Origin: Merdimonas sp963929015
GTDB taxonomy: Bacteria; Bacillota; Clostridia; Lachnospirales; Lachnospiraceae
Assembly (NCBI RefSeq): GCF_963929015.1
Contig: NZ_CAWVHE010000011.1
Location: forward strand, 1 to 64,000
Reading direction: 5' to 3'
DNA length: 64,000 nt
Part shown: positions 8,015-15,725 of the stretch, piece after piece
How positions within the stretch are numbered: the stretch's first letter is position 1
How the letters are laid out: every line of letters begins with the position of its first letter
The notes under the pieces: model-generated
Database searches by the model: none
What the model saw: only the letters and a program-made list of their open reading frames with translations
What the model was told of the DNA's origin: nothing
Translations under genes and position numbers: made by a program

Positions 8015-8020
8015 TTTAGA

Positions 8021-8047
8021 AGCCACTTGCTTTAGGGGCAAGTGGCT
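8021..8047 (+). terminator. Stem-loop terminator-like hairpin
   Basis: AGCCACTTGC (8021-8030) and GCAAGTGGCT (8038-8047) form a perfect 10 bp stem after the SLOG fragment. The T-tract is weak (CATTTATAT), so termination strength is uncertain. Confidence 0.6.
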
Positions 8048-8071
8048 CATTTATATCAATGACCTTAATCT

Positions 8072-8138
8072 ATGGAAAGTCTACTTGACATTATTGCTTT
8101 TATTTGTATAATAGAAGTATGGAAAGTTGGCTTTCCAT
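8072..8138 (+). promoter_or_regulatory. Promoter and ATGGAAAG operator of the XRE/ABC operon
   Basis: TTGACA (8085-8090), a 16 bp spacer and TATAAT (8107-8112) precede the operon. A perfect inverted repeat ATGGAAAG-TTGG-CTTTCCAT (8119-8138) sits over the transcription start, and a single ATGGAAAG half-site (8072-8079) lies upstream of -35. This is the layout expected for repression by the small XRE protein encoded next. Confidence 0.7.
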
Positions 8139-8154
8139 AGAGAGGAGGCGCACC

Positions 8155-8358
8155 GTGAAAAACCGTTTAGAGGAAATCCGAAAAGAACGGGGAATCAAGC
8201 AGGAAGAACTGGCTGCCGCATTGGAGGTATCCAGACAGACAATCGGCTCATTGGAAAACGGACGATACAATCCTTCGATTACATTGGCATTTAAGCTTGC
8301 ACGGTATTTTAATATGAGCATTGAAGATATTTTCATTTATGAGGAGGGAAAGCAATGA
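8155..8358 (+). CDS. Small XRE-type repressor (YozG/Cro-like)
   Basis: A 67-residue protein with a GTG start at 8155 behind GAGGAGG. Nearly the whole protein is a helix-turn-helix (EEIRKERGIKQEELAAALEVSRQTIGSLENGRYNPS) followed by LAFKLARYFNMSIEDIF. It is a typical stand-alone regulator translationally coupled (4 bp overlap) to a membrane protein and an ABC transporter. It probably binds the ATGGAAAG palindrome over its own promoter. Inducer unknown. Confidence 0.88.
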   Translation: MKNRLEEIRKERGIKQEELAAALEVSRQTIGSLENGRYNPSITLAFKLARYFNMSIEDIFIYEEGKQ

Positions 8359-8774
8359 AAAAGAAAACCGGAATGTATCTTGCGATCGGTATTACTGGCA
8401 TTGCTTTAGCTCTGATCGCAAAGTTTCTTTTACAAGATTATTTAAGTGATTCGCAAAGCGGAGCAATGATCGGGATAGGAGCCGGATTGTTCGGATATGG
8501 TATTGCAAAATGGGGTATCGGTCTATGGGGTACAAAAAATCCCGATCTGATGAAACTAAACGAGATTGAGGAAAAGGACGAGCGTAATCAGCTTATTCGC
8601 AATAAGGCACAGGCAATATCCGGCGAGATACTGCACTGGCTACTGATGGCGGGTGCTTGGGTATGTATTTTTTTCGACATACCAATATGGATAGTTCTTA
8701 TCCTTGTAGGCGCTTTCCTGCTGAAAACAATCATAGACTTTATTTTGATGGCATATTACCAACCTAAAATGTGA
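8355..8774 (+). CDS. Membrane protein of the XRE/ABC operon
   Basis: A 139-residue protein with four predicted membrane helices: two N-terminal (about 7-26 and 38-58) and two C-terminal (about 92-110 and 112-130), joined by an acidic cytosolic stretch (NEIEEKDERNQLIRNKAQA). It overlaps the regulator by 4 bp and ends 11 bp before the ATPase start. Such proteins are frequently paired with small XRE regulators in Firmicutes; the function is not known. It could modulate the adjoining ABC transporter. Confidence 0.7.
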   Translation: MKKKTGMYLAIGITGIALALIAKFLLQDYLSDSQSGAMIGIGAGLFGYGIAKWGIGLWGTKNPDLMKLNEIEEKDERNQLIRNKAQAISGEILHWLLMAGAWVCIFFDIPIWIVLILVGAFLLKTIIDFILMAYYQPKM

Positions 8775-8785
8775 CGGAGGATATT

Positions 8786-9493
8786 ATGAAATTTGTAATT
8801 GAGCACTTGTCAAAAAGTTTTGAGAAAAAGGAAGTTCTCAGAGATATTGATTTTACCTTTGATGAAGGAAAAATTTATGGATTGCTCGGCAGAAACGGTG
8901 CGGGCAAAACAACGCTGTTTAATTGTCTGAACCGAGATATTAAGACAGATAGCGGCAACTTCTATATTGACACAGACGGTGTTCGCCGTGAAGTTACGGC
9001 TGATGATATTGGGTATGTGCTCTCTACCCCTACCGTGCCGGAGTTCCTTACAGGCAGAGAGTTTTTAAAGTTCTTTATGGACATCAATGAGAAGTCTATC
9101 AAAAATCCGAAAAGTATTGATGAGTATTTTGATTATATGAGCATTGAGCCGGAGGACAGAGACAAATTGCTCAAGGACTATTCCCACGGTATGAAAAACA
9201 AAATGCAAATGCTTATTAACATCATTGCTCAGCCGAATATTCTGCTGCTTGATGAGCCTTTAACCTCCCTTGATGTCGTTGTGGCTGAGGAAATGAAGCA
9301 GTTGCTCCGTTCACTGAAACAAGACCGCATTACCATTTTCTCCACTCATATTATGGATTTGGCGCTTGACCTCTGCGATGAGATTGTGCTGCTTAATCAC
9401 GGCGAACTGGAGGTCGTGGAGAAAACCGATCTGGACAGCAGGGAATTTAAGGATAAAATCATTGCGGCACTCAGGGAGGAAGGAAATGAATAA
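8786..9493 (+). CDS. ABC transporter ATP-binding protein
   Basis: A 235-residue ATPase starting at ATG 8786 behind CGGAGG. Walker A is GRNGAGKT (about residues 38-45), the signature loop appears as DYSHGMKNKMQ, Walker B as ILLLDEPLTSLD, and the H-loop as STHIMD. The signature reads SHG instead of SGG, which is common in bacitracin/lantibiotic-type exporters. It energizes the large membrane subunit that follows, overlapping it by 8 bp. Cargo probably concerns drug or peptide efflux, but no substrate can be read from the sequence. Confidence 0.9.
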   Translation: MKFVIEHLSKSFEKKEVLRDIDFTFDEGKIYGLLGRNGAGKTTLFNCLNRDIKTDSGNFYIDTDGVRREVTADDIGYVLSTPTVPEFLTGREFLKFFMDINEKSIKNPKSIDEYFDYMSIEPEDRDKLLKDYSHGMKNKMQMLINIIAQPNILLLDEPLTSLDVVVAEEMKQLLRSLKQDRITIFSTHIMDLALDLCDEIVLLNHGELEVVEKTDLDSREFKDKIIAALREEGNE

Positions 9494-11063
9494 GACGCTT
9501 AAAATATCTTTTTCCCTGAAAAATACATACCGTGTCAACGGTGTCCTGTTTTCCTTAAAGCAGATACCGCTCGTAAAGCGGCTGCTTCCGGCAACGCTGT
9601 ATCAGGTAAAGGGGCTGAAAATCTTTGCAAACATTTTGTCCGTGCTGTGGGAAATCGTTTCTGTATTCCTCGGCAAGCTCCTTTACTTTATCACGATGGT
9701 ATGCGGTATCGGTATCCTTTATAAAGGACTGCCGGAGAATGAGGTGTTCCTGCATATCCTGCTGATTCTCACGGTAATCGGCAGCTTTGTAAACACACAC
9801 CTTTTCAATCCGACAAAGGATAAATATTATGCGATGATCCTGATGAAAATGGACGCACGAGAATATACGCTTGTAAACTATTTCTACTCCATCCTGAAGG
9901 TCGTTGTGGGCTTTTTGCCCTTTACGATTCTGTTCGGTATGGACAGAGGCGTACCTTTGTGGTTTTGTCTGCTCCTGCCCCTTTGCATAGCGGGTATGAA
10001 GCTGTTTGCGGCGGCTGTTACCCTGTGGGATTATGAGAAAAGGGGCTTTGGCTACAACGAAAATAAGCTGTCCAAATATGTGTGGTGCTGTATCGCCCTG
10101 CTTTTAGCCGCAGCCTATGCTCCGCCCGCCTTTGGTTTTGCTTTGCCTGCGGTCGTACCAATGGTTATATTTTTAGCGTGTATTCCCCTTGGTATGGCAA
10201 GTATCACAAGGCTCACTACCTTCCGTGATTATTACGCAATCAACAAGGAATTATTAGCCGGATTGACCAATCAGATGGACAGCACGGCACAGACAAAGCT
10301 TATCAAACAGGCAAATGAAAAGAAAATATCCGCAGATACTTCCATTAGCAGCAACCGCAAGGGCTTCGAGTATCTGAATGAGCTGTTTATCAAAAGGCAT
10401 AAAAAGATACTCTGGAACTCGACAAAGAAGATTTCCTATGTGTGCGCTTTCCTTGTCGCCGCCGTGCTGGCAGGCGTCTATCTGCTGCCCGAAGAAAAAA
10501 CCGTCATTAACGAAATCGTGATGACTTGGCTTCCGTACTTTGTATTTATAATGTACGCTATCAACCGTGGCACGAACTTTACACAGGCGCTTTTTATGAA
10601 CTGCGATCACAGCCTGCTGACCTATTCGTTTTATAAGCAGCCGAGCTTTATCCTGCGGCTGTTTCAGATTCGCCTGCGTGAGATTATGAAAATCAACGCT
10701 GTTCCGGCGCTCGTGATCGGTATCGGACTGGCGCTGATCCTGTTTGCCACCGGAGGGACGGACAATCCGCTGAACTATGTAGTGCTGGTTGTTTCCATCC
10801 TGTGTATGAGCCTGTTTTTCTCGATTCATTACCTGACGATTTACTATCTGCTCCAGCCTTATAACGCAGGGACGGAGCTGAAAAGCGGCACATACCGGAT
10901 CGTTTTGTCAGTAACCTATGTCATCTGCTTTGCCCTTATGCGGCTGCGTATGCCGATTATGATATTTGGAATAATGACTATTGTATTCTGTGTGCTTTAC
11001 AGCATTGTCGCCAGCATTTTGGTATACCGCCTTGCGCCGAAAACCTTTAGACTTAGAACATAA
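9486..11063 (+). CDS. ABC transporter membrane subunit
   Basis: A 525-residue polytopic protein starting at ATG 9486 inside the ATPase gene (GGGAGGAAGGAA ribosome site). I count about ten hydrophobic helices, clustered at about 45-110, 150-260 and 340-520, with a cytosolic stretch (about 270-330) rich in charged residues. No extracytoplasmic binding domain is evident. The one-ATPase, one-large-permease arrangement points to an exporter. A zinc-ribbon protein and a flavin reductase follow on the same strand. Confidence 0.8.
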   Translation: MNKTLKISFSLKNTYRVNGVLFSLKQIPLVKRLLPATLYQVKGLKIFANILSVLWEIVSVFLGKLLYFITMVCGIGILYKGLPENEVFLHILLILTVIGSFVNTHLFNPTKDKYYAMILMKMDAREYTLVNYFYSILKVVVGFLPFTILFGMDRGVPLWFCLLLPLCIAGMKLFAAAVTLWDYEKRGFGYNENKLSKYVWCCIALLLAAAYAPPAFGFALPAVVPMVIFLACIPLGMASITRLTTFRDYYAINKELLAGLTNQMDSTAQTKLIKQANEKKISADTSISSNRKGFEYLNELFIKRHKKILWNSTKKISYVCAFLVAAVLAGVYLLPEEKTVINEIVMTWLPYFVFIMYAINRGTNFTQALFMNCDHSLLTYSFYKQPSFILRLFQIRLREIMKINAVPALVIGIGLALILFATGGTDNPLNYVVLVVSILCMSLFFSIHYLTIYYLLQPYNAGTELKSGTYRIVLSVTYVICFALMRLRMPIMIFGIMTIVFCVLYSIVASILVYRLAPKTFRLRT

Positions 11064-11114
11064 CGGGGCGGCTTTACTGCCGGAAATCCATAAAAAGAAA
11101 CGGAGGATTTATTT

Positions 11115-11309
11115 ATGAGAAAGTGTCTCAGATGTGGAACGGAAATGAAAGAAAACTGTGCCATCAAGGTAGAAGGCGCAGGATACGGGATTGTAATGTC
11201 ATCGGACGAAAATAAGCTGTTCGGCGGCAGGATCGGCAAGCCGAAGGTAGCAATCTGTCCCAAGTGCGGCGAAGTCTCCATCTATGTGGAAGATGTAGAG
11301 AAGCTGTGA
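11115..11309 (+). CDS. Small zinc-ribbon protein
   Basis: A 64-residue protein with CLRCGTEM near the N-terminus and CPKCGEVSIYVED near the C-terminus, a classic two-knuckle zinc ribbon. CGGAGG precedes the start. Proteins of this size with this spacing are common in Firmicutes near transporters. No function is known; it probably binds zinc and either nucleic acid or a partner protein. Confidence 0.75.
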   Translation: MRKCLRCGTEMKENCAIKVEGAGYGIVMSSDENKLFGGRIGKPKVAICPKCGEVSIYVEDVEKL

Positions 11310-11327
11310 TATGTGAAAGGTACAGCT

Positions 11328-11975
11328 ATGAAGATCGAGATTGAAAAGGATTTTCCCCAGTATTTTAAGCCAGCCTATCCGGAAGAATTTGAGCTGTTCT
11401 CTCACTTTGAAGTAACAGCAGGAATACCGACCGTTCTCTTTGCTATCACGACTTGGAAAGAGAACGGAAAACCGAATGTGTGCTTTCATTCGTGGAGTTG
11501 CTTTCACGGAGATAAGACCGCTTTCTTCGCCGTGATGGGCAACCTGTATCAGCACACCCACACCTATGCCAATATCCAAAGAGAAAAATGCTTTTGCATT
11601 AACTTTCTCCCGGTAAGCTGTTATGACAGGTTGGTAAATACCATTCATCAGAATGAATGGGACGATGACGAATTTGCCGCAGGAGGCTTTACTGTTTCCA
11701 ACGCCAAAACCATTCACGCACCTGCGATCAGCGAAGCGTTTCTCACGATGGAATGTACCTTAAAAGAAATACAGGATTTAAGCGGTGCGGGTATTACGGC
11801 TATGGTAATCGGACAGGTACAGCACATCTCTGTGGAAGAAGCGTATGCACAAGGGTATGAATTAAGATATGGCAAGGACGGATTTATGCTGCTTGTGCCT
11901 GCGCCGCAAGACCTTGTTACCGGAGAGCCAAATCAGTCGGCGATTGCCACCGTGCATATTGAGAAATACGACTAA
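11328..11975 (+). CDS. Flavin reductase-like (FMN-binding split-barrel) protein
   Basis: A 215-residue protein. ATG 11328 is preferred over an upstream GTG at 11313. The segments GIPTVLFAITTWKENGKPNVCFHSW, CFCINFLP and ALTMECTL-like strands fit the flavin-reductase-like domain that binds FMN and uses NAD(P)H or acts as a redox partner. It follows the zinc-ribbon gene by 18 bp and is followed by a truncated SRPBCC gene, so it belongs to the same cargo block. Confidence 0.78.
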   Translation: MKIEIEKDFPQYFKPAYPEEFELFSHFEVTAGIPTVLFAITTWKENGKPNVCFHSWSCFHGDKTAFFAVMGNLYQHTHTYANIQREKCFCINFLPVSCYDRLVNTIHQNEWDDDEFAAGGFTVSNAKTIHAPAISEAFLTMECTLKEIQDLSGAGITAMVIGQVQHISVEEAYAQGYELRYGKDGFMLLVPAPQDLVTGEPNQSAIATVHIEKYD

Positions 11976-11993
11976 TTCAAGGAGAGAGCAAAA

Positions 11994-12185
11994 ATGGCGG
12001 TTTCAAATATAAAAGCGTTGATCACCGGCGAACTTCAAAAGGTGTGGGAGCTGGTGTTGGATATTGAAAATTACGGAGCTTGGAGAAGCGATTTGAGTAA
12101 AACAGAAGTTATCAGCGATAAGAAATTTATTGAATACACCAAAGAAGGCTACCCGACGACCTTTACCGTGACGCTTGTTGAGCCA
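11994..12185 (+). pseudogene. Truncated SRPBCC-family protein
   Basis: The start has GGAGAG. Residues 1-62 (AVSNIKALITGELQKVWELVLDIENYGAWRSDLSKTEVIS) match the N-terminal third of SRPBCC (START-like) ligand-binding proteins, which usually run to about 145 residues. At about 12185 the homology stops and the strand joins a fragment encoded in the opposite direction, leaving a short out-of-family tail and a stop at 12209. Confidence 0.65.
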
Positions 12186-12188
12186 TAC

Positions 12189-12346
12189 AGACGATCGGCA
12201 ATTTCCTGACGGGAATTTTGCGGGGCTTTTTCAATGAGGTGATAAACCGCCAACTCGCTTTTGTTCAGATAAAGCAGAGCAGGATTTAATTCGCCATTTA
12301 ACTCGCCATCGTCGTCATTTAACTCGCCATTGGCGATGATTCTCAC
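12189..12346 (-). pseudogene. Winged-helix C-terminal fragment (AlbA_2/RecG-like regulator)
   Basis: On the minus strand the frame reads LNKSELAVYHLIEKAPQNSRQEIADRL, a winged-helix segment like the C-termini of ATP-binding AlbA_2/RecG-like regulators of conjugative elements. It is preceded by a degenerate Asn-Gly-Glu-Leu repeat (GELNDDDGELNGELN), coded by three direct copies of an ATTTAACTCGCCAT-type motif at 12286-12330. Both ends are cut by junctions with other gene pieces. Confidence 0.45.
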
Positions 12347-12355
12347 GGTAATATC

Positions 12356-12622
12356 GTGAGAATAGATAACGGCATAGAACGCTTTGAGGAAGCACTTGCT
12401 GATACGAAAAACAGCCTTGAAAATACGGAGAAGCAGTTTGAAACAGCGAAGCAGGAAATCGAAAAGCCGTTTGCAAAGGAGGAAGAATTGAGGGCAAAAA
12501 CTGCCCGACTTGATGAGCTGAATATCCTGCTCAATATGGATAAAAAGGAAAATGAGATTGTCGGCGGAGAGCCTGATGAGGGCGAAATGATTGAAAAGAA
12601 GTCAAGAAATTTTGAAAGATGA
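12356..12622 (+). pseudogene. C-terminal tail of a large conjugative-element helicase/methylase
   Basis: The peptide RIDNGIERFEEALADTKNSL, then coiled coil, then KTARLDELNILLNMDKKENEI resembles the extreme C-terminus of the very large helicase/DNA-methylase proteins of gut conjugative elements. All upstream domains are missing. The fragment begins at a perfect inverted repeat ATTCTCACG-GTAATAT-CGTGAGAAT (12339-12363), which is probably the recombination point with the minus-strand fragment to its left. Confidence 0.5.
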
Positions 12623-12729
12623 GTTTAGAATTGCGGTATGGAAAAATTCCATACCGCAGATAGTATGTTAGGTGAGATGGTACAAAGTTATACTGTCAGA
12701 AATAATATTTTCAAAAAAATTAGAAGATG

Positions 12730-13068
12730 TTAATCTGTCAGTTTGTTTTCTTCACCCCAAACACAAAGCTGATCTAACACTACCATTAGTGACTTGCCAC
12801 GTTCCGAAAGACAGTATTCCACCTTGGGTGGAATTTGAGGATATTCAGTACGGATAATCAGTTTGTCAGACTCTAGTTCCTTGAGATTGGTACTTAATGT
12901 TTTATCGGAAATTGTTTTCAGATAACGCTTCAGCTCATTGAACCTTACAGTTTTAAATTCCATTAAACAATAAAGAATGACCATTTTATGTTTGCCGGAA
13001 ATCAGGGACAAGGTGTAAGCAAAGCCTGTATCTTCAAAATTGGCATTTTCAATGTAGTTTTGTATCAT
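12730..13068 (-). CDS. HxlR-family transcriptional regulator
   Basis: A 112-residue winged-helix protein. The segments SLISGKHKMVILYCLMEFKTVRFNEL, LKTISDKTLSTNLKELE and YPQIPPKVEYCLSERGKSL are diagnostic of HxlR. Members sense electrophiles or redox-active compounds and control a divergent enzyme gene. Here the divergent neighbour is a flavin reductase-like gene 120 bp away. No conserved HypR-type N-terminal cysteine is obvious; Cys34 (YCLME) and the cysteines near 92 and 104 are present. Confidence 0.88.
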   Translation of the reverse strand: MIQNYIENANFEDTGFAYTLSLISGKHKMVILYCLMEFKTVRFNELKRYLKTISDKTLSTNLKELESDKLIIRTEYPQIPPKVEYCLSERGKSLMVVLDQLCVWGEENKLTD

Positions 13069-13086
13069 TATACTTTCTCCTTAGAT

Positions 13087-13111
13087 AGTACCTATCATTT
13101 TTACCAGTACT
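13087..13111. promoter_or_regulatory. Putative HxlR operator between divergent genes
   Basis: AGTACCTAT (13087-13095) and ACCAGTACT (13103-13111) form an interrupted inverted repeat in the HxlR/flavin-reductase intergenic region, immediately upstream of the HxlR gene. HxlR operators are of this GTAC-containing type. Binding is inferred. Confidence 0.45.
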
Positions 13112-13188
13112 TGAAATTCTGAATTGATTGGATATAATTATAAGCAGGATAAATAATTCTGTCAATCTAATTTTAAGGAGAGATTATT

Positions 13189-13755
13189 ATGAGAACAAAG
13201 TTGAAAATTACGGAAGGAATTTTTCCTATGCCAGTGTTGATGGTGGCAACTTATAATGAGGACAACAGTGTGAATGTAATGAATGCTGCTTGGGGGACAA
13301 TGCAAGCAAGGGACATAGTTGCATTGAATCTTACCGAAACACATAAAACCGTGCAAAATATTAAGGCACGAGGTGCATTTACTGTTAGTATCGCAGATGT
13401 TGAACACTTGGTAGAAGCAGATTATTTTGGCGTAGAGTCTGGTAATCGTGTAACAGATAAATTTACACGTAGTGGATTGACTGCAAGTAAGGCTGAAGTC
13501 GTAGATGCTCCTATTATCAATGAATTTCCAATTTGTTTAGAATGTAAATTTATTGAGTATCAAGATAATGAATACGGTTGTGGCGTTATTGGAAAGGTAG
13601 TGAATGTAACTGCCGATGAGAGCGTTATGGTAGACGGTAAAATTGATATTTCCAAGGTAAATGCCATTGCATTTGACCCTTATACTCATGGTTACTACAA
13701 GGTTACAGAGCGTGTGGGTGAAGCTTTCAAAGATGGGTTAAAACTGAAAAAGTAA
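13189..13755 (+). CDS. Flavin reductase family (FMN-binding split-barrel) oxidoreductase
   Basis: A 188-residue protein starting at 13189 behind AAGGAGAG. The sequence FPMPVLMVATYNEDNSVNVMNAAWGT, ALNLTETHKTVQNIKARGAFTVSIA and CGVIGKVVNVTAD is a complete FMN-binding flavoprotein of the flavin reductase/HxlR-partner type. These proteins reduce flavins or quinone-like compounds. It is divergent from HxlR and ends before a clear terminator, so it is a single-gene unit. It is AT-rich relative to the chromosome to the right, consistent with cargo. Confidence 0.88.
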   Translation: MRTKLKITEGIFPMPVLMVATYNEDNSVNVMNAAWGTMQARDIVALNLTETHKTVQNIKARGAFTVSIADVEHLVEADYFGVESGNRVTDKFTRSGLTASKAEVVDAPIINEFPICLECKFIEYQDNEYGCGVIGKVVNVTADESVMVDGKIDISKVNAIAFDPYTHGYYKVTERVGEAFKDGLKLKK

Positions 13756-13824
13756 AGCTACAGGAAAGAAAATTGATTAAGAGAAGATTCTTGCATAAAA
13801 CATAGACACAAAATTTAATATTAT

Positions 13825-13866
13825 ATAGCCACTTGGTTTTCAAAAAATCAGGTGGCTATTTTTATT
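13825..13866 (+). terminator. Rho-independent terminator
   Basis: ATAGCCACTTG (13825-13835) pairs with CAGGTGGCTAT (13849-13859), followed by TTTTTATTTT. It ends the flavin-reductase transcript. Confidence 0.85.
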
Positions 13867-13883
13867 TTAAGGAGGTGGTCGAT

Positions 13884-14048
13884 ATGCCTTTTATCGCACC
13901 TGAGTTAATCATTCAGGCGAAGCAGATGGACTTATTAACCTACCTGAGAAATTATGAACCGTATGAGCTGGTTAAGTTTTCAGGTAAGGAAAGCTTGGAG
14001 GAAGTACACCTCTTTGAGTGTGCCATTGACTTGTTATCCTATGCCACG
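13884..14048 (+). pseudogene. DUF3991/TOPRIM primase-like protein with internal deletion
   Basis: It has a good start (AAGGAGGTGG then ATG 13884). The opening MPFIAPELIIQAKQMDLLTYL and YEPYELVKFSG are the N-terminus of DUF3991/TOPRIM proteins of conjugative elements. After about residue 35 the frame jumps to VHLFECAIDLLSYATL, which belongs to the TOPRIM core much further on. At about 14048 it breaks again into antisense VirD4 sequence. Two junctions within 170 bp. Confidence 0.65.
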
Positions 14049-14210
14049 CTTTGCATAAAATCTTGTCTTACCTGCACCGGAGCCACCGCACACAAGCGTA
14101 TTCAGATTTCGTCTGTGCTTCTTGGCATTAAGTCCAATGCACACATTCTGAGTCATCAGCTTATTTTCTGACAGCGGCTTTTGTCGGTACTTTTTATCAA
14201 TGGCTCTGAC
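14049..14210 (-). pseudogene. Inverted N-terminal fragment of VirD4/TraG coupling protein
   Basis: Read on the minus strand: GNVRAIDKKYRQKPLSENKL, then NVCIGLNAKKHRRNLNTLV, then the Walker A GGSGAGKTRFYAK. This is the segment of a type IV coupling protein that should immediately precede PNIMNAARNSYVILDPKGE, which is found on the plus strand from 14343. The piece is therefore inverted relative to the rest of its own gene. Confidence 0.75.
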
Positions 14211-14342
14211 ATTGCCCCATTTGAAGGATTTGAAGTTGCTGCAAGATTAAGCGGTTCGGCGGCGAAGAATATCGCATTGCTTTTGGTATCGGTTCTGAAG
14301 CAGGAACAAAAGACGAAGGGCAAAGCAAGGCTTACCAATATG
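14205..14342 (+). pseudogene. DUF3801 (PcfB-like) fragment
   Basis: FEGFEVAARLSGSAAKNIAL and EQKTKGKARLTNMIKSGK are typical of DUF3801/PcfB proteins, which sit just upstream of the coupling protein in Tn916/Tn1549-type elements. It is cut at both ends and joined at 14342/14343 (KSGK/PNIMN) in frame to VirD4. Confidence 0.6.
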
Positions 14343-14778
14343 ATTAAGTCAGGTAAGCCTAATATTATGAACGCTGCAAGAAACAGCTATGTGATATTAG
14401 ACCCGAAAGGGGAAATCCTGCGAGATACGGGACATCTTCTTGAGAAGAAAGGTTACGAAGTGCGTGTGCTTGATTTGATTTCAATGGAGAAAAGCCATTG
14501 TTACAATCCTTTTGTTTATTTGCAGAATGACAATGATGTGCAGAAGCTCGTAACCAATCTTTTTAAGAGTACCACTCCGAAAGGTTCACAGAGCAATGAC
14601 CCATTTTGGGATACGGCAGCGTCAATGCTTCTGCTTGCACTTGTATTTTATCTGCATTATGAAGCACCGCCGGAAGAACAGAATTTTGCGATGGTAATGG
14701 AAATGCTCAGAGCCGGGGCGATTGAGGACGAGGACGACCCAAGTCCTTCTCCGCTTGATAATCTGTTTTCAGATTTGA
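14343..14778 (+). pseudogene. Internal fragment of VirD4/TraG coupling protein
   Basis: PNIMNAARNSYVILDPKGE, then GHLLEKKGYEVRVLDLI, SHCYNPFVYL and DPFWDTAASMLLLALVFYL are the ATPase core after Walker A, ending near PSPLDNLFSDL. The N-terminal part is present inverted at 14049-14210; the C-terminal half is gone and is replaced by an integrase tail from 14788. Confidence 0.8.
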
Positions 14779-14787
14779 TGATAGATC

Positions 14788-14889
14788 GGACATTCAGATA
14801 TTTCAACTACACTGAACATCTATGCTGATGTTACAAAAGAAATGAAAGCGGAAGAGTTCAAAGGATTGGATAGCTACTTCAAAGTATAA
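14788..14889 (+). pseudogene. C-terminal tail of a tyrosine integrase
   Basis: Thirty-three codons: GHSDISTTLNIYADVTKEMK and then AEEFKGLDSYFKV before the TAA stop. GHSD-ISTTLNIYADV holds the last catalytic histidine region and the nucleophilic tyrosine of a Tn916-family integrase. The preceding ~350 residues are missing; an in-frame stop lies 6 bp upstream of the fragment. Its position at the right edge of the element debris is where int normally lies. Confidence 0.85.
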
Positions 14890-14910
14890 TATTGGACTTA
14901 ACATACAGAA

Positions 14911-14943
14911 AGAGAACATACAGAGTGTTGTGTGTTCTTTTTT
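14911..14943 (+). terminator. Probable integrase terminator
   Basis: GAACATAC and GTGTGTTC form an imperfect stem followed by TTTTTTC, about 20-50 bp after the integrase tail. Confidence 0.5.
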
Positions 14944-14990
14944 CTTGTTCTGAAGCAGGAAAAGATAAGGCAGCGTTACTTTGATGTGGA

Positions 14991-15019
14991 TTGACATTGT
15001 AAATAAGAGAAGTTATAAT
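14991..15019 (+). promoter_or_regulatory. Strong sigma-A promoter at the element's right edge
   Basis: TTGACA (14991-14996), a 17 bp spacer and TATAAT (15014-15019) match the consensus perfectly. It points out of the element debris towards the metG fragment, 180 bp away. Confidence 0.7.
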
Positions 15020-15196
15020 TTCTTGTATATGAATATGCTCTTGCATATACTACTATCGCCCTACATCATTTGCCCGCAAAGTGACTCAAAGTAGAGCAAA
15101 AATATGAAGTATGGGGGATAATTGGAATATGGAGAATTTAATAGTATTAACACCAGCTTGGTCGAGTATGAAAGAACCACAAAAAGGGTCCCCACC

Positions 15197-15667
15197 ATGA
15201 AATCTCAGGGTGCGGCAAAGAATGAGGCGAACAACGCAGCTCAGGCTACAGCCCGGGCAGCGGAGACAGCAGAAACGCCGGCAGTGAAGATCGACCTGTC
15301 TAAAGTAAAGATCGAGCCATTGTTCGAGGAATTTGTAGATTTTGACACCTTCAGCAAGTCTGATTTCCGCGTGGTGAAGGTAAAAGAGTGTGAGGCAGTT
15401 CCGAAGTCCAAGAAGCTTCTGAAGTTTATCCTGGATGACGGATCCGGTGAAGACCGCGTGATCTTAAGCGGAATCCACGACTACTATGAGCCGGAAGAGC
15501 TGGTGGGAAAGACCTGCATCGCTATTACTAATCTGCCGCCCAGGAAGATGATGGGCATCGATTCCTGCGGTATGCTGATCAGCGCCGTGTACGAGTACGA
15601 CGGACACGAGGGACTGAATCTGCTGATGGTGGATGACAGTATCCCGGCAGGGGCGAAGCTGTACTAA
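15197..15667 (+). pseudogene. metG: C-terminal tRNA-binding domain of methionyl-tRNA synthetase (5' part missing)
   Basis: From about residue 30 of this 156-residue frame the protein reads KIEPLFEEFVDFDTFSKSDF, then KKLLKFILDDGSGEDRVILSGI and NLPPRKMMGIDSCGMLISAV, ending DDSIPAGAKLY. This is the EMAP-II/OB-fold tRNA-binding domain at the C-terminus of Lachnospiraceae MetG. The catalytic and anticodon domains are absent. ATG 15197 has no ribosome site, and the frame continues upstream to 15122 without homology. The simplest reading is a 3' remnant of metG left at the element boundary; an intact metG must exist elsewhere. A stand-alone tRNA-binding protein is less likely because of the linker-like Ala/Glu-rich start. 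Confidence 0.65.
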
Positions 15668-15682
15668 AAATATGGATGATTT

Positions 15683-15722
15683 GGGCACTTTTTGAAAGAG
15701 AACTTTCAGGAAGTGCCTTTTT
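15683..15722 (+). terminator. Rho-independent terminator of metG
   Basis: GGCACTT (15683-15689) pairs with AAGTGCC (15711-15717), with an inner stem TGAAAG/CTTTCA, followed by TTTTTATTTT. Confidence 0.85.
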
Positions 15723-15725
15723 ATT

